Part shown: positions 1 to 7,055 of the stretch, one piece after another
Layout of the letters: each line of letters begins with the position of its first letter
Numbering within the stretch: the stretch's first letter is position 1
NCBI GenBank assembly: GCA_964477085.1
Contig: CAYZDF010000053.1
Coordinates: 1 to 19,415, forward strand
Length of the DNA stretch: 19,415 nucleotides
Direction: 5' to 3'
Origin: Dichloromethanomonas sp964477085
GTDB lineage: Bacteria; Bacillota; Desulfitobacteriia; Desulfitobacteriales; Syntrophobotulaceae
Program-made: the position numbers and the translations under genes
The notes under the pieces: generated by a model
Told to the model about the DNA's origin: nothing
What the model saw: only the letters and a program-made list of their open reading frames with translations
Database searches by the model: none

Positions 1-34
1 CGCAATACTACCAGTATTACTCATTCCTCCGACA

Positions 35-71
35 GCCATGGATGGCTTAGTGTCGCGATGCCACGGATGGC
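35..71. repeat. Two imperfect 12-bp direct repeats, 25 bp apart
   Basis: GCCATGGATGGC (35-46) and GCCACGGATGGC (60-71) differ at one position. Each is itself partly dyad-symmetric (GCCAT/ATGGC). The pair sits in non-coding sequence at the left edge. This could be part of a dispersed repeat or of a hairpin cluster; no function is assigned. Confidence 0.5.
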
Positions 72-150
72 AAAAAGTGGCCGCCTTGTCTTACAAAAAA
101 TCTGCTCGCCATTATTTTAGGATTAACTGGATTTAAAATGATTATTATGC

Positions 151-183
151 GAAACAGGCAGCGTACGTACCACTGCCTGTTTC
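151..183. other. Perfect 11-bp hairpin downstream of thrC
   Basis: GAAACAGGCAG (151-161) pairs perfectly with CTGCCTGTTTC (173-183) around an 11-base loop containing CGTACGTAC. It lies about 107 bases beyond the thrC stop codon on the minus strand. There is no T-tract on either side, so it is not a classical Rho-independent terminator. It may still mark the 3' end of the thrC transcript. Confidence 0.55.
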
Positions 184-289
184 AGCCACCTCGTCCACCT
201 TTCTCCCAGGAAGGTTCCCCATCCTTCCAATTAATAATTGTACTTGATGGTTTTTTTAAAAGCAAGTCATATCAGAAAAATCGAACATT

Positions 290-1774
290 TTATGTCAATG
301 AGAATTGCTCCATCAAATAAGCCTTAATCTCGTCTGGGCTGCAATGGTGTACATTCTGAGTTTCTTTTGCTTGTAGGTTCTTAAGACCGACGGGTATGTT
401 CCATCCTGTCAGTTCACTTAAATTATTCAATGCCTGCCAGGGGTCAGTGGCTTTGAGTGCATTCTTATTCAACGCTCTCAAAACACTTTCTGCAAATTTA
501 AAAGGACTAGCGGTAGATGTAATGACTGTATAAGTATTATCCTTTGTTCTTTGGCGGTAGTCCCAATAAACTTTCATGGCAACAGCAGTATGAGGATCGA
601 GAACGTATCGATCATTATCATAAACCTGAGAGATGGTTTTGGTAACCGTTTCTTCTGTTGCCCACCCAGCATACATATTTTCCTGACAAGCCTTTAGCGT
701 TTGATCGTCTACCTGAAAACTGCCTGTCGTGTTAAGCTCTTTAAACCACGTCCTGATTTGCTGATGGTTTCTTCCAGACATTTCAAAAAGAAAACGTTCA
801 AAATTGCTGGAGATAAGAATATCCATAGACGGAGATGATGTAAGATAGAAAGGCCTCCTGCTATCATAAATCCCTGTTCGGAAAAAATCGGCCAGTACGT
901 TATTCTGATTGGAGGCACAGATTAACTGAGCTATGGGTAATCCCATCATTTTAGCATAATAAGCTGCCAGAATATTACCGAAATTACCTGTTGGTACAAC
1001 GATATTGAAAGGTTCACCACTCTCCATTCGTTGCTGCCTGACGGCCTGCAGATATGCCCAGAAGTAATAAACGATTTGCGGCAGCAGCCTTCCCCAGTTG
1101 ATGGAATTGGCTGAAGAAAACACCATGTTATGGGTTTCAAGTTTTTGCCGCAGGTCTGAAGAGGCAAAGACGTTCTTTACCGCTGTCTGACATTCGTCAA
1201 AATTCCCTTTGACAGCAGTTACATAGGTATTCGATCCCCCTGCAGTGATCATCTGTCTTTCCTGAACAGCACTGACCCCTCCATCCGGATAAAAAACGAC
1301 AATTTTAGTACCTTTAACATCTTTAAATCCTTCCAGTGCTGCTTTCCCAGTATCACCAGATGTGGCAGTCAAGATCAATACATCGGAATTCATTCCCAGC
1401 TTTTTAGTACTGGCAGTCAGAAGGTAGGGCAATACCTGTAAGGCCATGTCTTTAAAAGCCGCTGTAGGACCGTGCCAAAGTTCAAGTATGCCACACTCTC
1501 CGACCTGGACAAGAGGGGCAGGGTTATGGGTGTCGAAACGGCCATCTTCATAAACATCGACAGCTTCTTGTAAAGCCTCTGATGGTAATTCTTTAAAGAA
1601 TAGCTTCATAAGCTTCAAAGCAATTTCTTTATAACTAAACTTTTCATAATCCTGCCACTTCACCCTGGGTAATTTCTCAGGAACGAAGAGGCCTCCTTGA
1701 GGAACCATTCCCTGGGAAATTACCTCAGCTGAGGTTTGGTGTCGAATATTACCACGGGTACTTATATATTGCAT
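290..1774 (-). CDS. thrC: Threonine synthase
   Basis: This 494-residue PLP enzyme converts O-phospho-L-homoserine to L-threonine in the cytoplasm, the last step of threonine synthesis. The PLP-binding lysine is K108 in HGPTAAFKDM. ATSGDTGKAA (137-146) and the phosphate-binding loop PTGNFGN (261-267) follow in the expected order. The length fits the longer threonine synthase class (fungal and many bacterial forms, about 430-510 residues). The start is supported by AGGAGG seven bases upstream of ATG. No other threonine-pathway gene (hom, thrB) is adjacent, so it appears monocistronic. A candidate promoter is at 1807-1835. No T-box leader fits in the short (about 25-base) predicted 5' UTR. Confidence 0.97.
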   Translation of the reverse strand: MQYISTRGNIRHQTSAEVISQGMVPQGGLFVPEKLPRVKWQDYEKFSYKEIALKLMKLFFKELPSEALQEAVDVYEDGRFDTHNPAPLVQVGECGILELWHGPTAAFKDMALQVLPYLLTASTKKLGMNSDVLILTATSGDTGKAALEGFKDVKGTKIVVFYPDGGVSAVQERQMITAGGSNTYVTAVKGNFDECQTAVKNVFASSDLRQKLETHNMVFSSANSINWGRLLPQIVYYFWAYLQAVRQQRMESGEPFNIVVPTGNFGNILAAYYAKMMGLPIAQLICASNQNNVLADFFRTGIYDSRRPFYLTSSPSMDILISSNFERFLFEMSGRNHQQIRTWFKELNTTGSFQVDDQTLKACQENMYAGWATEETVTKTISQVYDNDRYVLDPHTAVAMKVYWDYRQRTKDNTYTVITSTASPFKFAESVLRALNKNALKATDPWQALNNLSELTGWNIPVGLKNLQAKETQNVHHCSPDEIKAYLMEQFSLT

Positions 1775-1806
1775 TACTTACCTCCTGCAACACAGTCATA
1801 TCCATC

Positions 1807-1835
1807 ATTATATCTTATTTTTGGATGACTCTAAA
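1807..1835 (-). promoter_or_regulatory. Candidate sigma-A promoter of thrC
   Basis: Read on the minus strand: -35 TTTAGA (1835-1830), a 17-base spacer and a consensus -10 TATAAT (1812-1807). The predicted start of transcription is near 1800, giving a leader of about 25 bases before the thrC ATG. It is divergent from the promoter at 1854-1883. Confidence 0.6.
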
Positions 1836-1839
1836 GAAA

Positions 1840-1860
1840 TATTCAATCAGATATTGAATA
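1840..1860. promoter_or_regulatory. Dyad between divergent thrC and nucleoside kinase promoters
   Basis: TATTCAAT (1840-1847) and ATTGAATA (1853-1860) form a perfect 8-bp inverted repeat with a 5-base spacer. The dyad abuts the thrC -35 element (1830-1835) and overlaps the -35 of the plus-strand promoter (1854-1859). The position suits a repressor operator acting on one or both promoters. The sequence is AT-rich, so chance is possible. Confidence 0.4.
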
Positions 1861-1883
1861 ATATTATGATATTTCCTTATAAT
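1854..1883 (+). promoter_or_regulatory. Candidate sigma-A promoter of the nucleoside kinase gene
   Basis: -35 TTGAAT (1854-1859), an 18-base spacer and a consensus -10 TATAAT (1878-1883). The predicted start is near 1890, leaving about 55 bases of leader before the ATG at 1945. Confidence 0.6.
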
Positions 1884-1944
1884 GGGTTAATAAGGAATGT
1901 TTTAATACGGAATAAGTTAATACAGTAGAAACGAAGGTGATCTG

Positions 1945-3339
1945 ATGTCCGAAAACTATATGAGAAAATACCGCCAAACATTGCAGCTAGGTGTGATCAA
2001 GGTAGTAAAGGAACTCTTCCCCGAAGAAAAGCTAAAAATACCCTATTCCATCCTGGATGGGATTTATTGCGAGTTTTATGGTTCTCTTGTCTCCCAACGT
2101 GAAATTCGCTTGATGGAAGCTAAACTCAAAGAGTGGGTCCAGCAAAACAAAGAAAACAGTACCATCAAATTGATTGGGAAAGAGCTCAATCACTACAAAT
2201 ATGATTTGGATGGTAAAATCATTTACTCCATCTATAAAGCCTTTGATGATACTTCTCTCATTCAGGATTTTAATATTATCCACTTCCCACCTGGTTTCAT
2301 CCTGCACTTCGCTGATGATAAATATGGACCAAGTCATTTTGTCCTCCCCGCAAAACTCTCTGCTACTTATACCGAAACCCAGAGATGGCTGGAGAATCTC
2401 AACCTTGATAATGTCAAAGATGTCAATTCATATATCCAAAATGGTCGAGCTGTAGAGCTGATCAGCATAGCGGAGGCTCTCCACGAAAAGAAGATTGCCG
2501 ATATCGCGGATCGAATCCTTAGTGAGAAAAAAACTGTTCGCATGATTATGATCTCTGGTCCTTCATCCTCGGGAAAAACTACGTTTGCCCAGCGCCTTTC
2601 CACTCAACTTCGGGTAAATGGTTTAAAACCGGTTCCATTGTCTTTGGACAATTATTTTGTCAATCGCGATCAAACACCTAGAGACGCTGCCGGAAATCCT
2701 GATTTTGATGCCCTGGAAACCTTAGATCTTCCTCTGTTAAATGAACAGATCAAAAAATTGATCAATGGTGAAACTGTGGAAACACCTATTTTCGACTTCC
2801 TGACAGGAAACAGAGCCCTTCGCGGAACGTGTATGTGTTTAAAGGCTGATGATATCCTGGTGATCGAAGGCATACATGCACTTAATCCACATTTACTTAC
2901 CTCCATCAATAAAAACTATTTCTTTAAGATCTATATCAGTGCCCTCTTCCAACTTAATATTGATTCCTATAATCGAGTCCCTACCACCGACGTCAGGCTT
3001 ATCCGGCGTATCGTCAGAGATGAGAAGTTCAGAGGCTTTGGTCCAGAGCGCACACTCAAACAGTGGGCCAGTGTGAGAAGAGGTGAGGATACCAACGTCT
3101 TTAAATACCAAGAAGAAGCCGATGTCATGTTTAACTCCAGTCTGATCTACGAATTGAATGCCTTACGGTCATATGCTGAACCGCTCTTGGAAAACGTGTC
3201 CAAACAAAGCCCCTATTATAATGTCGTCACCCGTTTGCTAAATCTCCTCTCCTTCTTTGAGCCCATGGAAGTTACCAAAGTACCCTTTAATTCCATCCTG
3301 AAAGAGTTTACGGGTGGAAGCCTGTACGAAGGAGCATAA
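1945..3339 (+). CDS. Uridine kinase-family nucleoside kinase (clostridial type)
   Basis: This 464-residue protein has a C-terminal phosphoribulokinase/uridine kinase-type P-loop domain. The Walker A is GPSSSGKTT (205-213), LSLDNYF (232-238) follows, and the Walker B-like segment is ILVIEGIHAL (304-313). A conserved RIVRD...FRGFGPERTLK..SVRRGE region spans about 355-381. Residues 30-130 resemble the threonyl-tRNA-synthetase-like domain that precedes the kinase in clostridial nucleoside kinases. As I recall them, those proteins are about 550 residues and begin with a TGS domain; this one is about 90 residues shorter and seems to lack it. The usual LDDYF reads LDNYF. The start has GAAGGTGAT upstream of ATG. 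The phosphate acceptor (uridine or another nucleoside) cannot be told from sequence. Confidence 0.9.
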   Translation: MSENYMRKYRQTLQLGVIKVVKELFPEEKLKIPYSILDGIYCEFYGSLVSQREIRLMEAKLKEWVQQNKENSTIKLIGKELNHYKYDLDGKIIYSIYKAFDDTSLIQDFNIIHFPPGFILHFADDKYGPSHFVLPAKLSATYTETQRWLENLNLDNVKDVNSYIQNGRAVELISIAEALHEKKIADIADRILSEKKTVRMIMISGPSSSGKTTFAQRLSTQLRVNGLKPVPLSLDNYFVNRDQTPRDAAGNPDFDALETLDLPLLNEQIKKLINGETVETPIFDFLTGNRALRGTCMCLKADDILVIEGIHALNPHLLTSINKNYFFKIYISALFQLNIDSYNRVPTTDVRLIRRIVRDEKFRGFGPERTLKQWASVRRGEDTNVFKYQEEADVMFNSSLIYELNALRSYAEPLLENVSKQSPYYNVVTRLLNLLSFFEPMEVTKVPFNSILKEFTGGSLYEGA

Positions 3340-3341
3340 AA

Positions 3342-3370
3342 ATTATACCCCACATTTTGCGGGGTATAAT
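3342..3370. terminator. Hairpin terminator after the nucleoside kinase gene
   Basis: ATTATACCCC (3342-3351) pairs perfectly with GGGGTATAAT (3361-3370) around a 9-base loop, two bases after the kinase stop codon. The plus strand has no long T-run after it. Read on the minus strand the stem is followed by TTTTTA. Position suggests that it ends the kinase transcript, possibly also acting in the other direction. Confidence 0.65.
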
Positions 3371-3383
3371 TGTAGTCATCAGA

Positions 3384-3467
3384 ACCTGTCGTACCTGTGT
3401 CTGTTATTTTACATTTGGCGAGGATATCTTTATACTGGAGAGCGAAGTTGATTATATCCTCCTTCAT
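3384..3467 (-). pseudogene. Possible relic of methylglyoxal synthase (mgsA) N-terminal region
   Basis: Reading the minus strand from ATG at 3467 gives about 28 codons ending in YKDILAKCKITDTGTTG (bases 3434-3384). This strongly resembles the early part of methylglyoxal synthase, in which a K(K/E)D..(N/Q)F...Y+DIL segment leads into the ATGTTG motif. After GTTG the frame enters the terminator hairpin and no longer resembles the family. Upstream there is an in-frame TAA seven codons before the ATG, and the expected N-terminal ALIAHD strand is absent. The match is from memory of the family, not from an alignment. If real, it is a small remnant left by deletion, lying antisense to the nth leader. 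Confidence 0.5.
3408..3436 (+). promoter_or_regulatory. Candidate promoter of nth
   Basis: -35 TTTACA (3408-3413), a 17-base spacer and -10 TATACT (3431-3436). The predicted leader before the preferred nth ATG is about 78 bases. The elements fall inside the possible mgsA relic, so their origin may be fortuitous. Confidence 0.4.
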
Positions 3468-3520
3468 GTTTGGCTGTCCTTAATCTATTATACATACTAT
3501 ATTTAAAGGAAGAAATGGGA

Positions 3521-4156
3521 ATGCCTGGAGATCATGTTAATTCTATCCTCAAGATCCTGGAGTCTACTTATCCCCATGCTCACTGTGAACTTAAGTATAA
3601 GAGTCCCTTTCAACTGTTAGTTGCAACCATCCTCAGTGCACAGACCACCGACCAAAAAGTAAATGAAGTAACGTCAGAACTTTTCGCCCAATACCCCACA
3701 CCAGAGAAAATGCTGGTACTATCTGCTGTTGAGCTGGAGAATAAAATCAGAAAGATTGGTCTATTTAGAAACAAAGCTAAAAATATTATAGAAACTTGCC
3801 GACTGCTGGTTGACCAATACAATGGTGAAGTTCCTGCTGACTTAGATGAATTGATCCGACTCCCCGGAGTTGGAAGAAAAACTGCCAGCGTCGTTGTGGC
3901 CAATGCCTTTGGAATTCCTGCTTTTCCTGTGGATACCCATGTGTTGAGAGTGTCTAATCGTTTAGGGTTAACGGATAAAAATGACCCTCTCAAAGTTGAA
4001 AAGGATCTTACCTCTGTCATCCCCACAGACTTATGGATTGATACCCATCACCGCATCATCTTTCACGGCCGGAGGCTCTGTTATGCCAGAAAACCAAACT
4101 GCGTCAACTGTCCCCTGCATCCTTATTGTTCTAAGCCCAAAAACGATTATTCTTGA
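3521..4156 (+). CDS. nth: Endonuclease III (DNA glycosylase/AP lyase)
   Basis: This base-excision repair enzyme removes oxidised pyrimidines and cleaves AP sites by beta-elimination. With the start at 3521 the protein is 211 residues, the length of E. coli Nth. The key residues then fall at the E. coli positions: catalytic K120 in LPGVGRKTAS, D138 in VDTHVLR, and the [4Fe-4S] cysteines at 187, 194, 197 and 203 (C-x6-C-x2-C-x5-C). The helix-hairpin-helix is around 113-123. AAGGAAG (3506-3512) is eight bases before this ATG. Starts at 3515 (ATG) and 3470 (TTG) are possible but fit less well. It appears monocistronic, with no clear terminator before the convergent PRC-barrel gene. Confidence 0.96.
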   Translation: MPGDHVNSILKILESTYPHAHCELKYKSPFQLLVATILSAQTTDQKVNEVTSELFAQYPTPEKMLVLSAVELENKIRKIGLFRNKAKNIIETCRLLVDQYNGEVPADLDELIRLPGVGRKTASVVVANAFGIPAFPVDTHVLRVSNRLGLTDKNDPLKVEKDLTSVIPTDLWIDTHHRIIFHGRRLCYARKPNCVNCPLHPYCSKPKNDYS

Positions 4157-4251
4157 TTCCATACGTAGTACCCTCTAAGAATAAGTTAGCAGCTGTTGTC
4201 AGGGTTGAGTTCTGATCAGCAGGTAAAGGCTATGTCTATTATTTCCCCCGA

Positions 4252-5082
4252 TTATTTTACGACATGGGTTGTTAGCTGCATTAGTGTATTTCGGGACTTT
4301 ACAGCCGATAAGGAATGCTCTGTAATAATTTCTCCAGCTTTGAGGATGCCCCCATTGTCAAGTTTAACTTCTTTATCCAGTACTTTTCCTAATAGAAATT
4401 GAAGTTGTCTCTGTTCAAAGACATTAAAGTCCTGGGGATAGACGATGGTCTCATTCTTCTCCACAACATTATGTAAATGGTCGCTTTTTCCGAACTCCTC
4501 TATCTTCTTTTTTAGGAGTTCTTTTTCATTCATGATGGATGTGGCTGCCTGAACCTCAACTGCTTTCTTCCGTTCAGACTGAGGTTGTTTCTCCGCGCGA
4601 TCATGTTTGACTGGCGAAGGGCTGTCATCGATCAGGATAATCTCTTTCCCATAGGTGATTACTCGATCACACTTGACCTGATTACCAGTGCCTTGGGGGT
4701 TGGATACCTGACAGGCAGAGATTATACCTGTCTCCTCTTCAATCATCATCTCGGTAACTTCACCGATCAAACACCCTTTGGTCGTCAAAACCTGGGACCC
4801 AATAACCTTGACATCTTTCTGCAGTAATTCAATGGCCAGAGGATTATGAGCGACATCCTGGATAACACTGCTATCGGAAATGATCAGCGCGTAATCGCCC
4901 AGCCCAAGAATATCTTTGAAGGCGATGAGACGCGCTCCAAAATAATCAGAGGGTTGATCAACGATAAAAAAAGCCAGACTGCCTTCCTCGGAATTGATAA
5001 TAATATCTTTAACTGTACTGATTTGTCTGCCTTCATTGATACTAATAATTTTTAAGCCTTTGATCTCAACTGAAGTTTTCAT
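4252..5082 (-). CDS. PRC-barrel domain protein
   Basis: The protein has 276 residues from the chosen ATG, which follows a GGGAGGGTGAAG ribosome binding site; a further in-frame ATG 17 codons upstream lacks one. It has no signal peptide or membrane segment, so it should be cytoplasmic. Residues about 5-75 (EIKGLKIISINEGRQISTV...) and 88-152 (KVIGSQVLTTKGCLIGEV...) look like two PRC-barrel domains. A basic, charged linker (about 155-205) follows. The C-terminal segment has LGKVLDKEVKLDNGGILKAG (231-250), reminiscent of a third small beta module. PRC barrels occur in RimM, in photosynthetic reaction-centre H subunits and in many uncharacterised bacterial proteins, usually as protein- or RNA-contacting adaptors. 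The specific role is unknown, and the flanking genes give no functional clue. Confidence 0.85.
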   Translation of the reverse strand: MKTSVEIKGLKIISINEGRQISTVKDIIINSEEGSLAFFIVDQPSDYFGARLIAFKDILGLGDYALIISDSSVIQDVAHNPLAIELLQKDVKVIGSQVLTTKGCLIGEVTEMMIEEETGIISACQVSNPQGTGNQVKCDRVITYGKEIILIDDSPSPVKHDRAEKQPQSERKKAVEVQAATSIMNEKELLKKKIEEFGKSDHLHNVVEKNETIVYPQDFNVFEQRQLQFLLGKVLDKEVKLDNGGILKAGEIITEHSLSAVKSRNTLMQLTTHVVK

Positions 5083-5254
5083 CTTCACCCTCCCTTTTTT
5101 CACGGGCAAACTCAAACGCCAACTATCTGACAATTATTTAGTAAGTTACTTTCTATTATGACAAATTCTATGAAAAGAATCTATATCCTTCTTTATCATG
5201 CAAGTACGTTTTTATCCATTAGCTCTTTATATAACATCCGAATGTACGTGCTGA

Positions 5255-5281
5255 TAATCAATCACAAATAGAAATTGATTA
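5255..5281. other. AT-rich 8-bp inverted repeat between permease and PRC genes
   Basis: TAATCAAT (5255-5262) and ATTGATTA (5274-5281) form a perfect dyad with an 11-base spacer. It lies in the 249-base gap downstream of the permease stop and upstream of the PRC-barrel gene, both on the minus strand. It has no T-tract. It may be a weak transcript end or an operator for the PRC gene. No convincing promoter was identified in the gap. Confidence 0.35.
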
Positions 5282-5331
5282 ACAGAATATGACGAAAGGC
5301 TAACGTAAACAATAGGATACTAACAAATAGA

Positions 5332-6732
5332 TCAGTATCTTACTAAGGTCCAAACAATAATAAATACCTGGGCTGAAAGCCAGGGCAGGATATTCTGACG
5401 AACGATATGCACCGCTTCGGTTCGAGTGACTGCACTGACAACAGCTGGGAATCCCCAGGGAATCATTGTCGCATCGGTCCAAATCGCTGCCACCTGACCC
5501 AACACCGCTAATTGAACAACAGGTATACCAGAAGCTTGCCCCAGAGCGGCTGCGACCCCTCCGACTAAAGGCAAGGCAGAAAAGCCCGACCCGCTCATTG
5601 CACCTATTATAGCAGCAAAAACCATGATCAATGAGCAGGTCAGCTCGTTTAAGGTAATGATCTGAGATAATTGCAGGGAAAGCTGTTCCAGATAGCCAGG
5701 ACCTAATTCTTGCAGGATCTTTTCATTACCGTTCTCTGTCCCCAGTATAAAAAAACCTGCGATGACCACGATCGGTGCAAATACTTCCATGGAAAACCTC
5801 ATTCCACTTTGAATGTATTGAACGAAAGAGTTAAGAGAAGTTCGGTAATTGGTGATCACAGACCCTAAGATCAGCAAGATGATCGTAATTCCGCCAGTCG
5901 CTGCAGCCGCACTATCTCCTCTCAGCCCACTGTTTAATAGCATTATAACGGTGACACCATATATTCCTACCGTCAGGATGGCCAAGATGCTTCTTTTTTT
6001 TTGTCCGGTTGGCGTTGACGTCTGATCAAGGACCTCTGAAGGCAAAGCGTGATGCCGAGCTTCTTTCCTCACCTGCTGACTTCCCTGTCGTATATCCTTT
6101 CTTTGCTCATTCAATTTGCTCATTTTCCAGAAACCAATAAGAGATGCCAGAAGTCCGCTGCCTAAAACCATCGGAATAGACTCCATAATAACAGAAGATA
6201 CACTGATACCAGCAGATTTTGCCAGCAAACCTGGTGCACCCTGAATGATATAATCTCCGGCCAGACCGATTCCTTCTCCAAAAATACATAAACCCACAGC
6301 TAATCCCAGTGGGTTTATTCCTGTGTTACTGATAATCGGCAGGATCACTGCTCCTAAAAGAGTTACAGCCGGAGTTGGCCATAAAAAGAGGGAAAAAAAA
6401 CAAAGAAATAAGCCCATGAGCCAATAGATCCAAAATGGGTTATTCAGTCTTAAAAAGGGCTTTATGATGATAGCATCTGTTCCAGTTTCTCTCAACATGT
6501 TAGTCATCCCAACCACCAGGCCAATCAGTAATATAATGGGTAACAAGTCCGTGGCCGTAAAAAGCAAGCCACGAAAAGCGATCTGAATACCGTTAAAGAT
6601 ATCACCTGTTTCTCCAATTCCTACGGCGATGATCCCTAAAGCACCTATTAATATAGGTTTTTTCTTAAGAATAATCATCAGTATGATCAAGACGATAAAG
6701 AGAGAATAAATTACTAAACCATAATCGATCAA
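5332..6732 (-). CDS. Multi-spanning permease of unknown substrate
   Basis: This 466-residue, strongly hydrophobic protein has about 11-13 predicted membrane helices. They fall in two blocks separated by a hydrophilic cytoplasmic-type loop at about 205-245 (KMSKLNEQRKDIRQ...). Glycine- and proline-rich segments such as FLWPTPAVTLLGA, GEGIGLAGDYIIQGAPG and AIIGAMSGSGFSALPLVGG recall broken-helix transporters of the ion-transporter superfamily (NhaC, GntP, DctM-like). I cannot name the family with confidence. The start is TTG at 6732, with AAGGAAG seven bases upstream. Length and architecture suggest a secondary transporter, for an organic anion or Na+/H+ exchange, in the cytoplasmic membrane. 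It is divergent from the FAD-dehydrogenase gene, with a 323-base AT-rich gap between them. Confidence 0.8.
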   Translation of the reverse strand: MIDYGLVIYSLFIVLIILMIILKKKPILIGALGIIAVGIGETGDIFNGIQIAFRGLLFTATDLLPIILLIGLVVGMTNMLRETGTDAIIIKPFLRLNNPFWIYWLMGLFLCFFSLFLWPTPAVTLLGAVILPIISNTGINPLGLAVGLCIFGEGIGLAGDYIIQGAPGLLAKSAGISVSSVIMESIPMVLGSGLLASLIGFWKMSKLNEQRKDIRQGSQQVRKEARHHALPSEVLDQTSTPTGQKKRSILAILTVGIYGVTVIMLLNSGLRGDSAAAATGGITIILLILGSVITNYRTSLNSFVQYIQSGMRFSMEVFAPIVVIAGFFILGTENGNEKILQELGPGYLEQLSLQLSQIITLNELTCSLIMVFAAIIGAMSGSGFSALPLVGGVAAALGQASGIPVVQLAVLGQVAAIWTDATMIPWGFPAVVSAVTRTEAVHIVRQNILPWLSAQVFIIVWTLVRY

Positions 6733-7055
6733 TCCGTCACTTCCTTATTAACTTTTACCATGAAGAAAGTTAAAACTGTTTAACCTCGTGCTTCTTTGGA
6801 ATGAGTCAAATTAATAAAAATTATAATAAATTTAAATTATTTAATATATTTTTAAATAAATATGAATAATGCTATTAGTTTATTGATGTATTTTGCAACT
6901 AGTGATATACTGCATATGGCAATTATGCAGTCATGGATATGAATATTATTGTTAATTTTTGATGGTTAAACGGTTTATTGTTCGTTCTATTTGGTATAAC
7001 AATCCTAGCTGATGCCCAATTAAATTATTATTTACTTGAAATGAGAGGGATTCGT
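6733..7055. other. AT-rich divergent intergenic region
   Basis: This 323-base gap separates the divergent permease and FAD-dehydrogenase genes. Bases about 6805-6870 are almost pure A/T. A good plus-strand promoter is at 6883-6911, with a dyad overlapping its -10. On the minus strand a TTGACT occurs at 6808-6803, but no matching -10 is well spaced. An in-frame upstream extension of the dehydrogenase reading frame (from 6978) lacks a ribosome binding site and is treated as leader. Confidence 0.6.
6883..6911 (+). promoter_or_regulatory. Candidate promoter of the COG2509-type dehydrogenase gene
   Basis: -35 TTGATG (6883-6888), a 17-base spacer and -10 TATACT (6906-6911). The inverted repeat CTGCAT/ATGCAG (6910-6915 / 6925-6930) overlaps the end of the -10 and the predicted start site, a suitable place for a repressor. 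The resulting leader would be about 140 bases. Confidence 0.55.

Larger units (their letters stand above)
1..289. other. Left-edge non-coding region with repeat-like sequence
   Basis: No convincing gene lies here. Bases 1-130 are less AT-rich than the other spacers and contain two near-identical 12-mers (see the repeat entry) and a short inverted repeat AATACT/AGTATT (4-9 / 13-18). Short open frames exist on both strands, but none has a good ribosome binding site or a recognisable domain. From 151 on there is a hairpin beyond the 3' end of thrC (separate entry). A second weak stem GGAAGG/CCTTCC occurs at 209-214 / 223-228. The first 130 bases may be a copy of a dispersed genomic repeat, but one window cannot show that. 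Confidence 0.5.

Noticed and set aside
138..320. 60-codon plus-strand frame at the left edge
   Set aside because: It lacks a ribosome binding site, crosses a perfect hairpin and ends inside thrC.
1775..1944. T-box or threonine leader before thrC
   Set aside because: The predicted leader is about 25 bases. There is no T-box sequence, terminator/anti-terminator pair or threonine-rich leader peptide.
3216..3467. 83-codon minus-strand open frame as an intact gene
   Set aside because: Only its first about 28 codons look protein-like (kept as a possible mgsA relic). The rest runs through a terminator hairpin and antisense to the kinase gene.
3470..3520. Upstream TTG/ATG starts for nth
   Set aside because: The ATG at 3521 has a better-spaced ribosome binding site and places the catalytic and Fe-S residues at exactly the E. 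coli Nth positions.
3610..4026. 138-codon minus-strand frame opposite nth
   Set aside because: It is an antisense shadow of nth, whose motifs are unmistakable.
4585..5055. Plus-strand open frames opposite the PRC-barrel gene
   Set aside because: They are antisense shadows of a well-supported gene, without ribosome binding sites or recognisable domains.
6978..7055. N-terminal extension of the FAD-dehydrogenase frame
   Set aside because: There is no ribosome binding site for it. The Rossmann motif normally begins within the first few residues, as it does from ATG 7056.
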